From Raineyella sp. LH-20 (lineage in GTDB: Bacteria > Actinomycetota > Actinomycetes > Propionibacteriales > Propionibacteriaceae), in contig NZ_CP137003.1 in the NCBI RefSeq assembly GCF_033110965.1, positions 2,108,001 through 2,172,000 on the forward strand: a DNA stretch of 64,000 nt, in the 5' to 3' direction. The translations under genes and the position numbers were made by a program. This document shows positions 39,182 through 47,940 of the stretch, one piece after another (position 1 is the first letter of the stretch; each line of letters begins with the position of its first letter). Under the pieces are notes generated by a model. The model ran no database searches. It was not told where the DNA came from and saw nothing but the letters and a program-made list of their open reading frames with translations.

Positions 39182-40474
39182 TCAGCCGCCAGCGACCAGG
39201 AAGCGGTACGCCGGGCTGTTCGCGGTGAGTCGTTCGCATTCGATGGGGGAGGCGTCCATCCGGGCGAGCAGTGCGGCCAGGTCGGTCGGTTCGCTCAACT
39301 CGATCCCGACCAGCGCCGGGCCCAGCTCCCGGTCGTTGCGCTTGACGTACTCGAACAGGACGATGTCGTCGTTCGGGCCGAGCACCTCGTCGAGGAAGGC
39401 CCGCAGTGCACCCGGCTCCTGGGAGAAGTTGACCAGGAAGTAGTGCTTGCGGCCCTCCCACACCAGGGAGCGCTCGATCACCTCGGCGTACCGCGACACG
39501 TCGTTGTTGCCGCCGGAGACGATGGCAACGACGGTCTGGTCCTGGCCGACCATCACGCTGGTGCGCAGCGCGGCCGTCGCCAGCGCCCCGGCAGGCTCGG
39601 CGATGATGCCGTCCACCTGGTACATCTCCAGCATCTCCGAGCAGACGGCGCCCTCCGGCACATTCACCGTCAGCGGGCGGCGCAGGGCGGCCACGGCGTA
39701 CGTGCAGTCGCCGACCCGGCGGACGGCGGTGCCGTCCACGAAGGTGTCCAGATGCTCCAGGTCCACCGGCCCACCGGCGGCGAGGGCAGCCGCCAGGCTC
39801 GCCGCACCGGTCGGTTCGACCGCGATCACCCTGGTGTGCGGGGCGCGTTCCCGCATCCAGGTGAGGATCCCGCCGAGCAGGCCACCGCCGCCGACCGGCA
39901 CCAACAGGATGTCGGGGGCGCTGCCGAGCTGTTCGACGATCTCCTGGGCGACGGTGCCCTGACCGATGACCGTCCGGGGGTCGTCGAAGGCCGGGACGAT
40001 CGTCGCCCCGGTGCGCTCGGCCTCGGCTGCGGCGTACGCGGCCGCCTCGTCGTACGTCCGGCCCCTCAGCACGACATCGATCATGTCGCCGCCGATCTCG
40101 ACCATCCGGTCCCGCTTCTGGCGGGGTGTGCCGGTCGGGCAGACGATCCGTCCCCGGATGCCCAGCGCGCGGCAGGCGAACGCCACGCCCTGGCCGTGGT
40201 TGCCGGCGCTGGCGCAGATCACGCCGGCGGCCCGCTCGGCCTCGCTCAGGCCGCTGATCAGGTAGTAGGCGCCGCGCAGCTTGTAGGAGCGGACCGGCTG
40301 GAGGTCCTCCCGCTTGACCCACACGTCCGCGCCGGTGCGGTTGCTCAGCCGCTCGTTCCGCTGCAGCGGCGTACGGCGGACGACGCCGCTGAGCCGGGCG
40401 CTGGCCTCCTCGACCGCGTCGGCACCGACGCGGATCCCGTTCCACTGGAAGGTCGGGGGTATCTCCATGGTCAC
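39182..40474 (-). CDS. ilvA: Threonine ammonia-lyase
   Basis: A 430-residue PLP enzyme that deaminates threonine to 2-oxobutanoate, the first step of isoleucine synthesis. The PLP Lys is K65 in SYKLRGA, the phosphate loop is VPVGGGGLLGG, and SAGNHGQGVA binds substrate. The C-terminal 90 residues form one ACT-like regulatory domain (HYFLVNFSQEPGALRAFLDEVLGP), the short IlvA type. The GTG at 40474 is six bases behind CACAAT, so a leaderless start is likely; an ATG two codons later is the alternative. Confidence 0.93.
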   Translation of the reverse strand: MTMEIPPTFQWNGIRVGADAVEEASARLSGVVRRTPLQRNERLSNRTGADVWVKREDLQPVRSYKLRGAYYLISGLSEAERAAGVICASAGNHGQGVAFACRALGIRGRIVCPTGTPRQKRDRMVEIGGDMIDVVLRGRTYDEAAAYAAAEAERTGATIVPAFDDPRTVIGQGTVAQEIVEQLGSAPDILLVPVGGGGLLGGILTWMRERAPHTRVIAVEPTGAASLAAALAAGGPVDLEHLDTFVDGTAVRRVGDCTYAVAALRRPLTVNVPEGAVCSEMLEMYQVDGIIAEPAGALATAALRTSVMVGQDQTVVAIVSGGNNDVSRYAEVIERSLVWEGRKHYFLVNFSQEPGALRAFLDEVLGPNDDIVLFEYVKRNDRELGPALVGIELSEPTDLAALLARMDASPIECERLTANSPAYRFLVAGG

Positions 40475-40489
40475 CGGCCCATTGTGCTC

Positions 40490-41806
40490 TCAGCTCGCCT
40501 CATCGCTCAGCAGGTCGGCCGTGGCGTCGAGGCGGGCCGGCGGCCGGCCGGTCCGCTCCGCATCGGGGGAGTGGCCGATGACGTCGTCGAGCGACGGGCC
40601 GACGCCCTCATCCTGGCCGGTGCCGATGACGTCGGCGCGGGAGTCGGCGAGGAGCTCGGGGGCACTGGGGGTGCGCAGCGGTTCGTCCACCGGCGCGGGC
40701 GTGGCGAGGGTCTCGCGGGAGACCTGCAGATCGCGCATCCGCCGGGCGCTGACCAGCACCCGGCTCTCCAGGGACCCGACCGCCGCGTTGTAGGATCGGA
40801 CGGCGTTGCCGAGACCGCGGCCGATCCGGTCGACGTGGTCACCGAAGGTGGCCAGCCGCTCGTACAGCTCGCGGGCGATGGCGTACACCTCGGCGGTCGA
40901 GGAGGCGAGGGCGACCTGGCGCCAGCTGTGGCTGATCGTCCGGAGCATGGCGATCAGGGTCGCCGGGGTCGCCAGCACGACGTCGCGGGCGGCGGCGTAC
41001 TCGTGCAGGTCGGGCGCCTGTTGCAGTGCGGCGGCGAGGAAGGCGTCCGAGGGCAGGAACAGCACCACGAACTCGGGGCTCAGCCCGGCCAGCCGCCAGT
41101 AGCGCTTGGCGCCGAGCTGGTCGATGTGGGTGCGCACGTGGCGGGCGTACGTGCTCAGCAGCTCGTCGCGGGCCGGCGGATCGTCGGTCTCCATCGCGTC
41201 GAGGAAGGCGGCCAGCGGCACCTTGGAGTCGACGAAGACACAGCGCCCGCCGGCCAGGTTGACCCGCATGTCGGGCCGCAGCGTGCCCTCCTTGGTGGGG
41301 ATCGAGACCTGCAGGTCGACGTCGCAGTGCTCCACCATCCCGCTGATCTCGACGACCCGCAGCAGCTGGGTCTCCCCCCAGGCGCCGCGGACCTGCGGCT
41401 TGCGCAGGGCGGTGGCCAGCGCCGCCGTCTCCCGGCGCAGGTGCTCCCCGGTCGTCCGCACCTCGAGCACCTGGTGGCGCAGGTCGGTGGTCATCGCGAC
41501 CCGTTCCTTCTCCACCTCGGTGAGCCGCCGCTCCAGCCGGTGCAGCGACTCCTGCAGCGGCTGGAGCACCTCGGCGGTCGCCGACATCCGCTGATCCGCC
41601 GCCCGGTCGGCACTGAGTGCCTGGCGCTCCAGCGCATCGGCCGACAGCGCCCGGAAGCGCTGGGCCAGGGTCTCGTCGCCCTGACCGGCCGGGGCCATCC
41701 GGCGGGGCAGCAGGCGGCCGGCGGCCAGCGCGAGGAGGAGCCCGGCGAGCAGGCCGATGACGATGCCGAGAACGAGGGAAGTGGGGTCGAGACCCGTCGT
41801 GATCAT
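40490..41806 (-). CDS. rmuC: DNA recombination protein RmuC
   Basis: A 438-residue RmuC-family protein with one N-terminal membrane helix (SLVLGIVIGLLAGLLLALAAG), a coiled-coil region (about residues 45-125) and the PDDEXK-like RmuC core: RGAWGETQLLRVVEISGM, RPDMRVNLAGGRCVFVDSKVPLAAF and EFVVLFLPSDAFLAAAL. RmuC limits inversion between short repeats and is tied to DNA repair. The C-terminal 80 residues are acidic and not conserved. Confidence 0.93.
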   Translation of the reverse strand: MITTGLDPTSLVLGIVIGLLAGLLLALAAGRLLPRRMAPAGQGDETLAQRFRALSADALERQALSADRAADQRMSATAEVLQPLQESLHRLERRLTEVEKERVAMTTDLRHQVLEVRTTGEHLRRETAALATALRKPQVRGAWGETQLLRVVEISGMVEHCDVDLQVSIPTKEGTLRPDMRVNLAGGRCVFVDSKVPLAAFLDAMETDDPPARDELLSTYARHVRTHIDQLGAKRYWRLAGLSPEFVVLFLPSDAFLAAALQQAPDLHEYAAARDVVLATPATLIAMLRTISHSWRQVALASSTAEVYAIARELYERLATFGDHVDRIGRGLGNAVRSYNAAVGSLESRVLVSARRMRDLQVSRETLATPAPVDEPLRTPSAPELLADSRADVIGTGQDEGVGPSLDDVIGHSPDAERTGRPPARLDATADLLSDEAS

Positions 41807-41886
41807 GGGGCCAGTCTGCTGGGTGCCGCTGACATCGCCGCGAGGGCGCCACCGACGCGGCGACCGGAGGGGGTTGAATGGGGACC

Positions 41887-43176
41887 ATGCCGACGACCAC
41901 GCCCCCGGATGCGCACGCGCTGACCCACCTGGACGACCTGGGCCACTTCGTGCAGGCCGCCCCCAGCCCGTTCCATGCCGCGGCGGAGGTGGTCCGGCGG
42001 CTGGACGTGGCCGGGTTCGTCCGTCAGGACGAGACCGAGGTCTGGGACGCCGCGCCGGGCGGTCACTACCTGGTCCGGGGCGGGGCGGTGGTGGCCTGGC
42101 GGATCCCCGAGGGGGCGGGCGCGCACTGCGGGTTCCGGGTCGTCGGGGCGCACACCGACTCCCCGGCGCTCCAGGTCAAGCCGGCTCCGGACAGCGCCTC
42201 GGTGGGCTACCAGCTGGTCAACGTCGAGGTGTACGGCGGCCTGCTGCGCAACTCGTGGCTGGACCGCGAGCTCGGCCTCGCCGGCCGGCTGGTGACGACC
42301 ACCGGCCAGGAGCTGCTGGTGCAGACCGGGCCGTTGATGCGGATCCCGCAGCTGGCCATCCACCTCGACCGTACGGTCAACGACGGGCTGGTGCTCGATC
42401 CGCAACAGCACCTGCATCCGGTCTGGGCGGTCGGCCGTCCCGGGGCGTCCGTGCTGGGTCATGTCGCCGCGTTGGCCGGGCTGGCGGCGTACGACATCGC
42501 GGGCTTCGACCTGCGTAGCTTCGACGTCCAGCCCCCGGCGACGTTCGGAGCCGAGGGGGAGTTCCTCGCCTCCGCCCGGCTGGACAACCTGCTCAGCGTC
42601 CACGCCGGCGTCACCGCCCTGCTCGACGCCCCGGCGACGCCGGGGGAGATCCAGGTGCTGGCCTGCTTCGACCACGAGGAGATCGGATCGGCGACCCGCG
42701 CGGGGGCCGCCGGGCCGCTGCTCGAGGACGTCCTGGTCCGCACCGGTCACGCGCTCGGCGCCGACGTCGACGGCCTGCACCGGATGTACGCCCGCTCCAG
42801 TGTGGTGTCGAGCGACGGCGGGCACGCGGTGCACCCGAACTACCCCGAGCGGCACGACCCCGCGCACCAGCCGGTGCTGAACGGCGGCCCGCTGCTGAAG
42901 GTCAACGCCTCGCAGCGCTATGCCACCGATGCGGCGGGCGCGGCCCTGTGGACCCGGGCGTGCCGGGCCGCAGGGGTGAAGGGGCAGGTCGTCGTCTCCA
43001 ACAACTCGGTGCCCTGCGGGTCGACGATCGGCCCGATCACCGCCACCCGGCTGGGCCTGCTCACCGTCGACGTCGGCGCCCCGATCCTGTCGATGCACTC
43101 GGCCCGCGAGATGTGCGGGGCGACCGACCCGTACGCCCTGCGGCGGGTGCTGGCGGCCTACTGGACCGGTGCGTGA
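41887..43176 (+). CDS. M18 family aminopeptidase
   Basis: A 429-residue aspartyl-aminopeptidase-like metalloenzyme. Metal ligands lie in GAHTDSPALQVKP, VNDGLVLDPQQHLHP, FDHEEIGS and TIGPITATRLGLLTVDVGAPILSMHSARE, and the substrate segment SSDGGHAVHPNY is intact. It removes acidic N-terminal residues from peptides in the cytoplasm. An in-frame ATG also occurs at 41878. I prefer 41887 because the hexamer TTGAAT sits seven bases before it and no ribosome binding site is present. Confidence 0.93.
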   Translation: MPTTTPPDAHALTHLDDLGHFVQAAPSPFHAAAEVVRRLDVAGFVRQDETEVWDAAPGGHYLVRGGAVVAWRIPEGAGAHCGFRVVGAHTDSPALQVKPAPDSASVGYQLVNVEVYGGLLRNSWLDRELGLAGRLVTTTGQELLVQTGPLMRIPQLAIHLDRTVNDGLVLDPQQHLHPVWAVGRPGASVLGHVAALAGLAAYDIAGFDLRSFDVQPPATFGAEGEFLASARLDNLLSVHAGVTALLDAPATPGEIQVLACFDHEEIGSATRAGAAGPLLEDVLVRTGHALGADVDGLHRMYARSSVVSSDGGHAVHPNYPERHDPAHQPVLNGGPLLKVNASQRYATDAAGAALWTRACRAAGVKGQVVVSNNSVPCGSTIGPITATRLGLLTVDVGAPILSMHSAREMCGATDPYALRRVLAAYWTGA

Positions 43177-43300
43177 GCTGTGAGCGGCGTACGGCGACGG
43201 TCGCGGTGCCCCCGGCACTGCGGGAGCCTCATGCTAATGTCGCATCACCCGGCCCCGGAACACGCCGAGGGGCTTCCTGACCGACCGATCTGGAGCGTTC

Positions 43301-43876
43301 ATGACTGACTACGATCCGTCCTGGAGTGGCGACTGGGAGGCCGATCCCGCCCACTCCACCATCCGTTTCACGGCCCGCCACGCCATGGTGGCCAAGGTCA
43401 GTGGCACCTTCGACGACATCGAAGTGAAGATCCACGCGGATGCCGAGCGGCCCGAGCAGTCCACCGTGTCGGTGCGGATCGGCGTGGCGAGCGTGAACAC
43501 CCGCAACTCCCAGCGCGACGACCACCTGCGCAGCGCGGACTTCTTCGACGTCGAGAAGTACCCCTACATCACCTTCGTCAGCACCTCCATGGAGGAGGTC
43601 GACGACATGGCCTTCATGGTGACCGGCGAGCTGACGATCCGTGACATCACCAAGACCGTGGTGATCCCGGTCGACGTGATCGGCGTGGCCAAGGACCCGT
43701 TCGGCGCCGGGATCCGCGCCGGCTTCGCCGGCAAGCGTCGGATGAACCGCCGCGATTTCGGACTGGAGTGGAACGTGCCGCTCGACACGGGCGGCGTGCT
43801 CGTCTCCGAGAAGGTCGAGCTCGACTTCGAGATCAGCGCCATCAAGACGGGGCCCTCCGCGGGCGCCGGTCAGTGA
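43301..43876 (+). CDS. YceI family protein
   Basis: A 191-residue lipocalin-like protein of the YceI family: DWEADPAHSTIRFTARHAMVAKVSGTFDDIE, ASVNTRNSQRDDHLRSADFFDVEKYPYITFVS and GELTIRDITKTV are the conserved blocks. The family binds polyprenoid lipids in a beta-barrel. No signal peptide is present, so this copy is cytoplasmic. TGGAG precedes the ATG, and a likely -10 TAATGT lies about 60 bases upstream. Confidence 0.92.
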   Translation: MTDYDPSWSGDWEADPAHSTIRFTARHAMVAKVSGTFDDIEVKIHADAERPEQSTVSVRIGVASVNTRNSQRDDHLRSADFFDVEKYPYITFVSTSMEEVDDMAFMVTGELTIRDITKTVVIPVDVIGVAKDPFGAGIRAGFAGKRRMNRRDFGLEWNVPLDTGGVLVSEKVELDFEISAIKTGPSAGAGQ

Positions 43877-43907
43877 CCTCGGCCGACTGATCACTGAAAG
43901 GGAGACG

Positions 43908-44447
43908 ATGGCCAGCATCGAAGACTTCGAGCCACAGAACATCCGTCGCAAGGAATTCAGCGTTCGGATGCGGGGCTACGAGACGACCGAGGTGACCGAC
44001 TACCTCGCCGATCTCGCGGACCTCATCGAGGACCTGCAGGACGAGAACGCACGACTCGTGCAGACCAATCGTGATCTGCGCGCCGAGCTCGAGTCGTACG
44101 GCGGGACCCCGCCCGAGGGCGCTGCACCGGCCCCGGCGATGTTCTCCGCGCCCTCACCGGCCCCGGTCGAGCCGGGTGTCTCGGCCGGCGGCCAGGCCGA
44201 GGCCATCCTCACCCGGGCGCAGCAGATGGCCGACCAGCTGATGGCGGACGCCGAGGTCGAGGCGCGCCAGCGCGTCGCCGACGCGGCGGACGTCGACCTG
44301 GTCGACTACGTCCGGACGTACGCCCGGGTGACCCACGACCAGATGAAGGGCGTCGTCGACCAGCTCAACCAGCAGCTGGACCGGCTGCACGACCTGGCCA
44401 GCCGCGACGCGCACGGTGCCGCCTGGGACTCCACCCACCAGAGCTGA
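43908..44447 (+). CDS. DivIVA-domain protein
   Basis: A 179-residue protein. The N-terminal 60 residues match DivIVA/Wag31: EDFEPQNIRRKEFSVRMRGYETTEVTDYLADLADLIEDLQDEN, with the coiled coil continuing to about residue 65. A Pro/Ala linker and a second helical part (QAEAILTRAQQMADQLMADAEVEARQRVADA) follow. DivIVA proteins mark curved membrane at poles and septa. It is too short to be the main Wag31, so it may be an accessory member. AAGGGAGA precedes the ATG. Confidence 0.9.
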   Translation: MASIEDFEPQNIRRKEFSVRMRGYETTEVTDYLADLADLIEDLQDENARLVQTNRDLRAELESYGGTPPEGAAPAPAMFSAPSPAPVEPGVSAGGQAEAILTRAQQMADQLMADAEVEARQRVADAADVDLVDYVRTYARVTHDQMKGVVDQLNQQLDRLHDLASRDAHGAAWDSTHQS

Positions 44448-44453
44448 GCGTAC

Positions 44454-44484
44454 GAGGACCCCGCGGATGATCCGCGGGGTCCTC
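44454..44484. terminator. Perfect 14-bp hairpin after the DivIVA-domain gene
   Basis: GAGGACCCCGCGGA pairs perfectly with TCCGCGGGGTCCTC around TGA, seven bases after the stop. This is the clearest terminator stem in the window. Confidence 0.8.
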
Positions 44485-44496
44485 ACTCGTTCTGGT

Positions 44497-44520
44497 CCGT
44501 GGGCCCGTGGGCCCGTGGGG
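44497..44520. repeat. Three 8-bp tandem copies
   Basis: CCGTGGGC occurs twice and CCGTGGGG once in direct succession, in the gap before ychF. The rest of that gap (to 44681) holds no gene. Confidence 0.75.
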
Positions 44521-44681
44521 CGTGCGTGTTCGGCGTATGGGTCTTCACGCGTTCGGGTCAGCACGCGTCACGACGCCGGCTGGAGGTGACGATCGGCGGA
44601 CCGGACGAGCCGCTCCGGGGCGTTTCGGGGCCCGCATCGGTCGGCCGGAGGGGCTGCTCGCCTCGGCTAGACTGACCTGTC

Positions 44682-45755
44682 GTGGCACTCACCATCGGAA
44701 TCGTCGGTCTCCCCAATGCGGGCAAGTCAACGCTGTTCAACGCGCTGACCCGCAACAACGTCCTCGCGGCGAACTACCCGTTCGCCACGATCGAGCCGAA
44801 CGTCGGTGTGGTGGGGGTGCCGGATCCGCGGCTGAAGGTGCTGGCCGGGATGTACGGCTCCGCGCGGATCCTGCCGGCGACGGTGTCCTTCGTCGACATC
44901 GCCGGGATCGTCAAGGGAGCCTCCCAGGGCGAGGGCATGGGCAATGCTTTCCTCGCCAACATCCGTGAGGCCGACGCGATCTGCCAGGTGACCCGGGTGT
45001 TCGAGGACGCCGACGTCACCCACGTCGACGGAGCGGTCAACCCGGGCAACGACATCGACACGATCACCACCGAGCTGATCCTCGCCGACCTCCAGACGCT
45101 GGAGAAGGCCATGCCGCGCCTGGAGAAGGAGGCGCGGATCAAGAAGGAGTCCAAGCCCAAGTACGAGGCCTGGCAGCAGGCGTACGCCACGCTCTCGGAG
45201 GGGATCGGGATCAACGCCGCGGGTCTCGACCTGGAGCCGCTGCGCGAGCTCTTCCTGCTCACCGCCAAGCCGTTCATCTACGTCTTCAACTGCGACCAGG
45301 ACGAGCTGGGCGACGAGGACATGAAGGCCCGGATGCGGGCGCTGGTGGCGCCGGCCGAGGCGATCTTCCTGGATGCGAAGTTCGAGTCCGAACTGGTCGA
45401 GATGGATGAGGACGAGGCCCGCGAATTCCTCGCCGAGATGGGCGTCGAGGAGCCGGGTCTGGATGTGCTGGCCCGCGTCGGGTACGCGACGCTGGGGCTG
45501 CAGTCCTACCTGACCGTCGGCCCCAAGGAGGCCCGCGCCTGGACCATCCACCAGGGCTGGACCGCCCCGCAGGCCGCCGGGGTGATCCACACCGACTTCG
45601 AGAAGGGCTTCATCAAGGCCCAGATCGTCTCCTTCGACGACTTGGTCGAGGCCGGCTCCGAGGCCGAGGCCAAGGCCCGCGGGAAGCTGCGGCTCGAGGG
45701 CAAGGACTACGTGATGCAGGACGGCGACGTGGTGGAGTTCAGGTTTAACGTCTAG
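44682..45755 (+). CDS. ychF: Redox-regulated ATPase YchF
   Basis: A 357-residue Obg-related P-loop ATPase. G1 is GLPNAGKSTLFNALT, G3 is FVDIAGIVKGASQGEGMG, and the altered G4 FNCDQDE explains the family preference for ATP. The C-terminal TGS domain contains TVGPKEARAWTIHQGWTAPQAAGVIHTDFEKGFI. YchF binds the ribosome and affects stress responses. The GTG is eight bases after TAGACT, so the transcript is probably leaderless. Confidence 0.97.
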   Translation: MALTIGIVGLPNAGKSTLFNALTRNNVLAANYPFATIEPNVGVVGVPDPRLKVLAGMYGSARILPATVSFVDIAGIVKGASQGEGMGNAFLANIREADAICQVTRVFEDADVTHVDGAVNPGNDIDTITTELILADLQTLEKAMPRLEKEARIKKESKPKYEAWQQAYATLSEGIGINAAGLDLEPLRELFLLTAKPFIYVFNCDQDELGDEDMKARMRALVAPAEAIFLDAKFESELVEMDEDEAREFLAEMGVEEPGLDVLARVGYATLGLQSYLTVGPKEARAWTIHQGWTAPQAAGVIHTDFEKGFIKAQIVSFDDLVEAGSEAEAKARGKLRLEGKDYVMQDGDVVEFRFNV

Positions 45756-45782
45756 CGTTATTGACGCGTCGCGTTATATGAT
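45755..45782. promoter_or_regulatory. HigBA promoter and candidate operator
   Basis: GCGTTAT occurs at 45755-45761 and again at 45771-45777 around the palindrome GACGCGTC. The second copy merges with -10 TATGAT (45777-45782), six bases before the higB GTG. Repression by HigA binding across the -10 would fit the usual autoregulation of such modules. Confidence 0.4.
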
Positions 45783-45788
45783 CCCTGT

Positions 45789-46070
45789 GTGATCAGGTCG
45801 TTCGGTAACAGGGACACCGAACGACTGTGGCGTCGTGACCGCGTGCCGTCGATCGATCCTCGGATCCACTCGACGGCATTGCGCAAGCTTCGCCAGGTGG
45901 GATCCGCTGAGTCGCTCGATGACCTTCGGACTCCACCCGGAAACCGGCTCGAGGCGCTGAAGGGCGATCGAGCCGGACAACACAGCATCAGGATCAACGA
46001 CCAGTGGCGGATCTGCTTCGTGTGGACGGACGCTGGACCAGAGGAGGTGGAGATCGTTGACTACCACTGA
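45789..46070 (+). CDS. higB: HigB-type toxin (RelE/ParE superfamily)
   Basis: A 93-residue toxin of the HigB/GraT group with the typical IRSFGNRDTERLWRRDRVP start, ALRKLRQVGSAESLDDLRTPPGNRLEALKGDRAGQHSIRINDQWRICFVW core and a final VEIVDYH. Relatives are ribosome-dependent mRNA interferases. The GTG has no ribosome binding site and lies six bases after TATGAT. It overlaps higA by 14 bases, toxin first, as is standard for HigBA. Confidence 0.93.
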   Translation: MIRSFGNRDTERLWRRDRVPSIDPRIHSTALRKLRQVGSAESLDDLRTPPGNRLEALKGDRAGQHSIRINDQWRICFVWTDAGPEEVEIVDYH

Positions 46071-46359
46071 CAAGATTCCCCCGATTCACCCGGGTGAGGT
46101 CCTCATGGAGGACTTCATCAAGGGCTTCGAGATCACGCAGAACAAGCTTGCTGTTGCGATTGGGGTGCCGCCGCGGCGGATCAATGAGATTGTGCATGGG
46201 AAGCGTGGGATCACCGCAGATACCGCGCTGCGCCTGGGGCGTTACTTCGGCGTCTCTGCGCAGTTCTGGCTCAACCTGCAGACGCGGTATGAGCTGGACC
46301 TGGCTGAGGATCGCGCGGCTGAGCAGATCGCGGCGATCACGCCGCTGAGGGCCGCGTGA
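46057..46359 (+). CDS. higA: HigA-type antitoxin
   Basis: A 100-residue helix-turn-helix antitoxin of the HigA/VapI group: IHPGEVLMEDFIKGFEITQNKLAVAIGVPPRRINEIVHGKRGITADTALRLGRYFGVSAQFWLNLQ. It should neutralise HigB and repress the shared promoter. AGGAGG lies well placed before the ATG inside higB. Its stop overlaps the start of a hydrolase remnant. Confidence 0.94.
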   Translation: MTTTDKIPPIHPGEVLMEDFIKGFEITQNKLAVAIGVPPRRINEIVHGKRGITADTALRLGRYFGVSAQFWLNLQTRYELDLAEDRAAEQIAAITPLRAA

Positions 46360-46448
46360 CCCGCTACGAGACCGTACGTCGTCGCGGTGTGTCGATCGCG
46401 GTCACTGATCTGGGCGGTGATGGACCGGCGGTGCTGCTGCATTCGTGA
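46356..46448 (+). pseudogene. Alpha/beta-hydrolase 5' remnant
   Basis: A 30-codon frame starting at a GTG that overlaps the higA stop (GTGA). The peptide TRYETVRRRGVSIAVTDLGG then GPAVLLHS is the usual first strand pair of an alpha/beta hydrolase and stops where the oxyanion region should begin. No continuation is visible before the IS30-type element 44 bases on, or on its far side. It is probably a decayed gene truncated around the insertion. Confidence 0.55.
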
Positions 46449-46491
46449 AGCCGCCGGGGCTCGTCCTGAGGCCGGACGACTCTTTCGCATC

Positions 46492-47790
46492 CGGGTGGTT
46501 TCCAGCGGTCATCGCAACAGCGGGTGTTTTCGGGAGGCTAGCAGGTCCGCGAAGAGTTCTGCTGGTGTTCGGTCGCCGAGGATCATGCGGGGCCTGGCAT
46601 TGAGTTCCTGCTCGACGCGGGCGAGGTCGTGGGGGGTGTGGACCGACAGGTCGGTCGACTTGGGGAAGTACTGGCGCAGCAGCCCGTTGGCGTTCTCGTT
46701 GCTGCCGCGCTGCCATGGGCTGGCGGCGTCGCAGAAGTAGACAGGGATGCCGGTGTCGCGGGTGATGTCGAGGTGGCGGGCCATCTCGGTGCCTTGGTCC
46801 CAGGTCAGGCTCCTGCGCAAGGGTGCGGGAAGGGCCCCGAGGCTGGCAACGAGGGCGGCGTGCAGGGTGGCCGAGTCCTGGACGGGTAGGTGGAGCAACT
46901 TGACGTAGCGGGTCTGACGCTCGACCAGCGTGCCGATCCCGGAGCGATGGTTCGGCCCCACGATCAGGTCACCTTCCCAATGCCCCGGCTGTGAGCGATC
47001 CTCCGGCTCGAACCCACGGTCGTGGACACTCACCATCGGCGCCGCAAACCGTCGCCGGGACCGGACAGGTCGGGTATGGCCGCGCCGGTGATCCCGCCCG
47101 GTCCGCAACGGAGACGGCTCGGGTCGGCGCAGCAGACCGGTCTCGGGCCGGTAGATCGCCTGATAGATCGCCTCGGTTGAGATCCGCATCCCCGGCTCCT
47201 CAGGATGCGCGTGGGGCAGGGCGCGGCTGATCTGCTGGGGACTCCACCGCTGGCGCAGCTTGTCGCGCACGAACTCGCCAAGTCCCGCATTGAGCGTGAG
47301 CTTCAGGGACCGTGGCCGGCGGCGACGGGCGGCGGCCACTGCGTGAGCGTGGAAGGGACGGTACTGGCCGGTCGGGTGCAGGTTGCGGCGCAACTCGCGA
47401 CTGATCGTCGAGGGCGAGCGCCCCAGCTCTTTGGCGATCGCGGTCGGGCCAAGTCCGATGGAGGCCAGGTCAGCGATCTGGACCCGCTCCTGTTCGGACA
47501 GAAACCGGGACGAGATCACTCGTGTCGACAGGGGCTCCAACGGTGGCACGACCTTGACGGTGCCATCCTTCAACCTGATCGTGGTGCCGTTCTTCCAGTT
47601 GTGGCCTGTTGTCCTGCACACACCGACCTCGCGACAGGCAGCGCGCATCGACCAGCCCTCGGCCAACAACTCCATGAACCGGCGACGAGCCAGCGACTTC
47701 GGCCGCCGACCAGGCCCCTTAGGGACACGACGAGTAGACAACGAGACCTCCAGATGACGTCACGTTGCGACCACCGGTAGAAACCACCCC
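46492..47790 (-). mobile_element. IS30-family insertion sequence
   Basis: An element of about 1.3 kb. Imperfect inverted repeats of about 26 bases bound it: GGGTGGTTTCCAGCGGTC... from 46493 and the complement of GGGTGGTTTCTACCGGTG... ending at 47789, both running to GCAAC. I could not identify a target duplication with confidence, so the exact ends may be off by one or two bases. It carries one transposase gene. Confidence 0.8.
46509..47741 (-). CDS. IS30-family transposase
   Basis: A 410-residue transposase. An N-terminal helix-turn-helix (RFMELLAEGWSMRAACREVGV) precedes the IS30 signature helix FLSEQERVQIADLASIGLGPTAIAKELGRSPSTISRELRRN. The DDE catalytic domain has PGHWEGDLIVG, LTWDQGTEMARH and SPWQRGSNENANGLLRQYFPK. 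All three acidic positions are present and the frame is complete. The start codon is at 47741; the N-terminal extension ahead of the helix-turn-helix is basic. Confidence 0.93.
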   Translation of the reverse strand: MSTRRVPKGPGRRPKSLARRRFMELLAEGWSMRAACREVGVCRTTGHNWKNGTTIRLKDGTVKVVPPLEPLSTRVISSRFLSEQERVQIADLASIGLGPTAIAKELGRSPSTISRELRRNLHPTGQYRPFHAHAVAAARRRRPRSLKLTLNAGLGEFVRDKLRQRWSPQQISRALPHAHPEEPGMRISTEAIYQAIYRPETGLLRRPEPSPLRTGRDHRRGHTRPVRSRRRFAAPMVSVHDRGFEPEDRSQPGHWEGDLIVGPNHRSGIGTLVERQTRYVKLLHLPVQDSATLHAALVASLGALPAPLRRSLTWDQGTEMARHLDITRDTGIPVYFCDAASPWQRGSNENANGLLRQYFPKSTDLSVHTPHDLARVEQELNARPRMILGDRTPAELFADLLASRKHPLLR

Positions 47791-47940
47791 GTTGAATACT
47801 GGAGTCAGGCGTGCTCGTGTCGCCTCTTCCTCGCGGCTCGGCTGCGGGTCGAAGTGCCGCCGGGCCCGAGGACAGCGTCCGCCGGCCATCCTCCCGAGTG
47901 CTTGCGCGAGGGAGCAACGAGCATTGCGGTGGGGAGCGAG

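Noticed and set aside
38963-41923. 986-codon plus-strand frame over ilvA and rmuC
   Set aside because: Both underlying minus-strand genes are unmistakable; the long frame arises from high GC.
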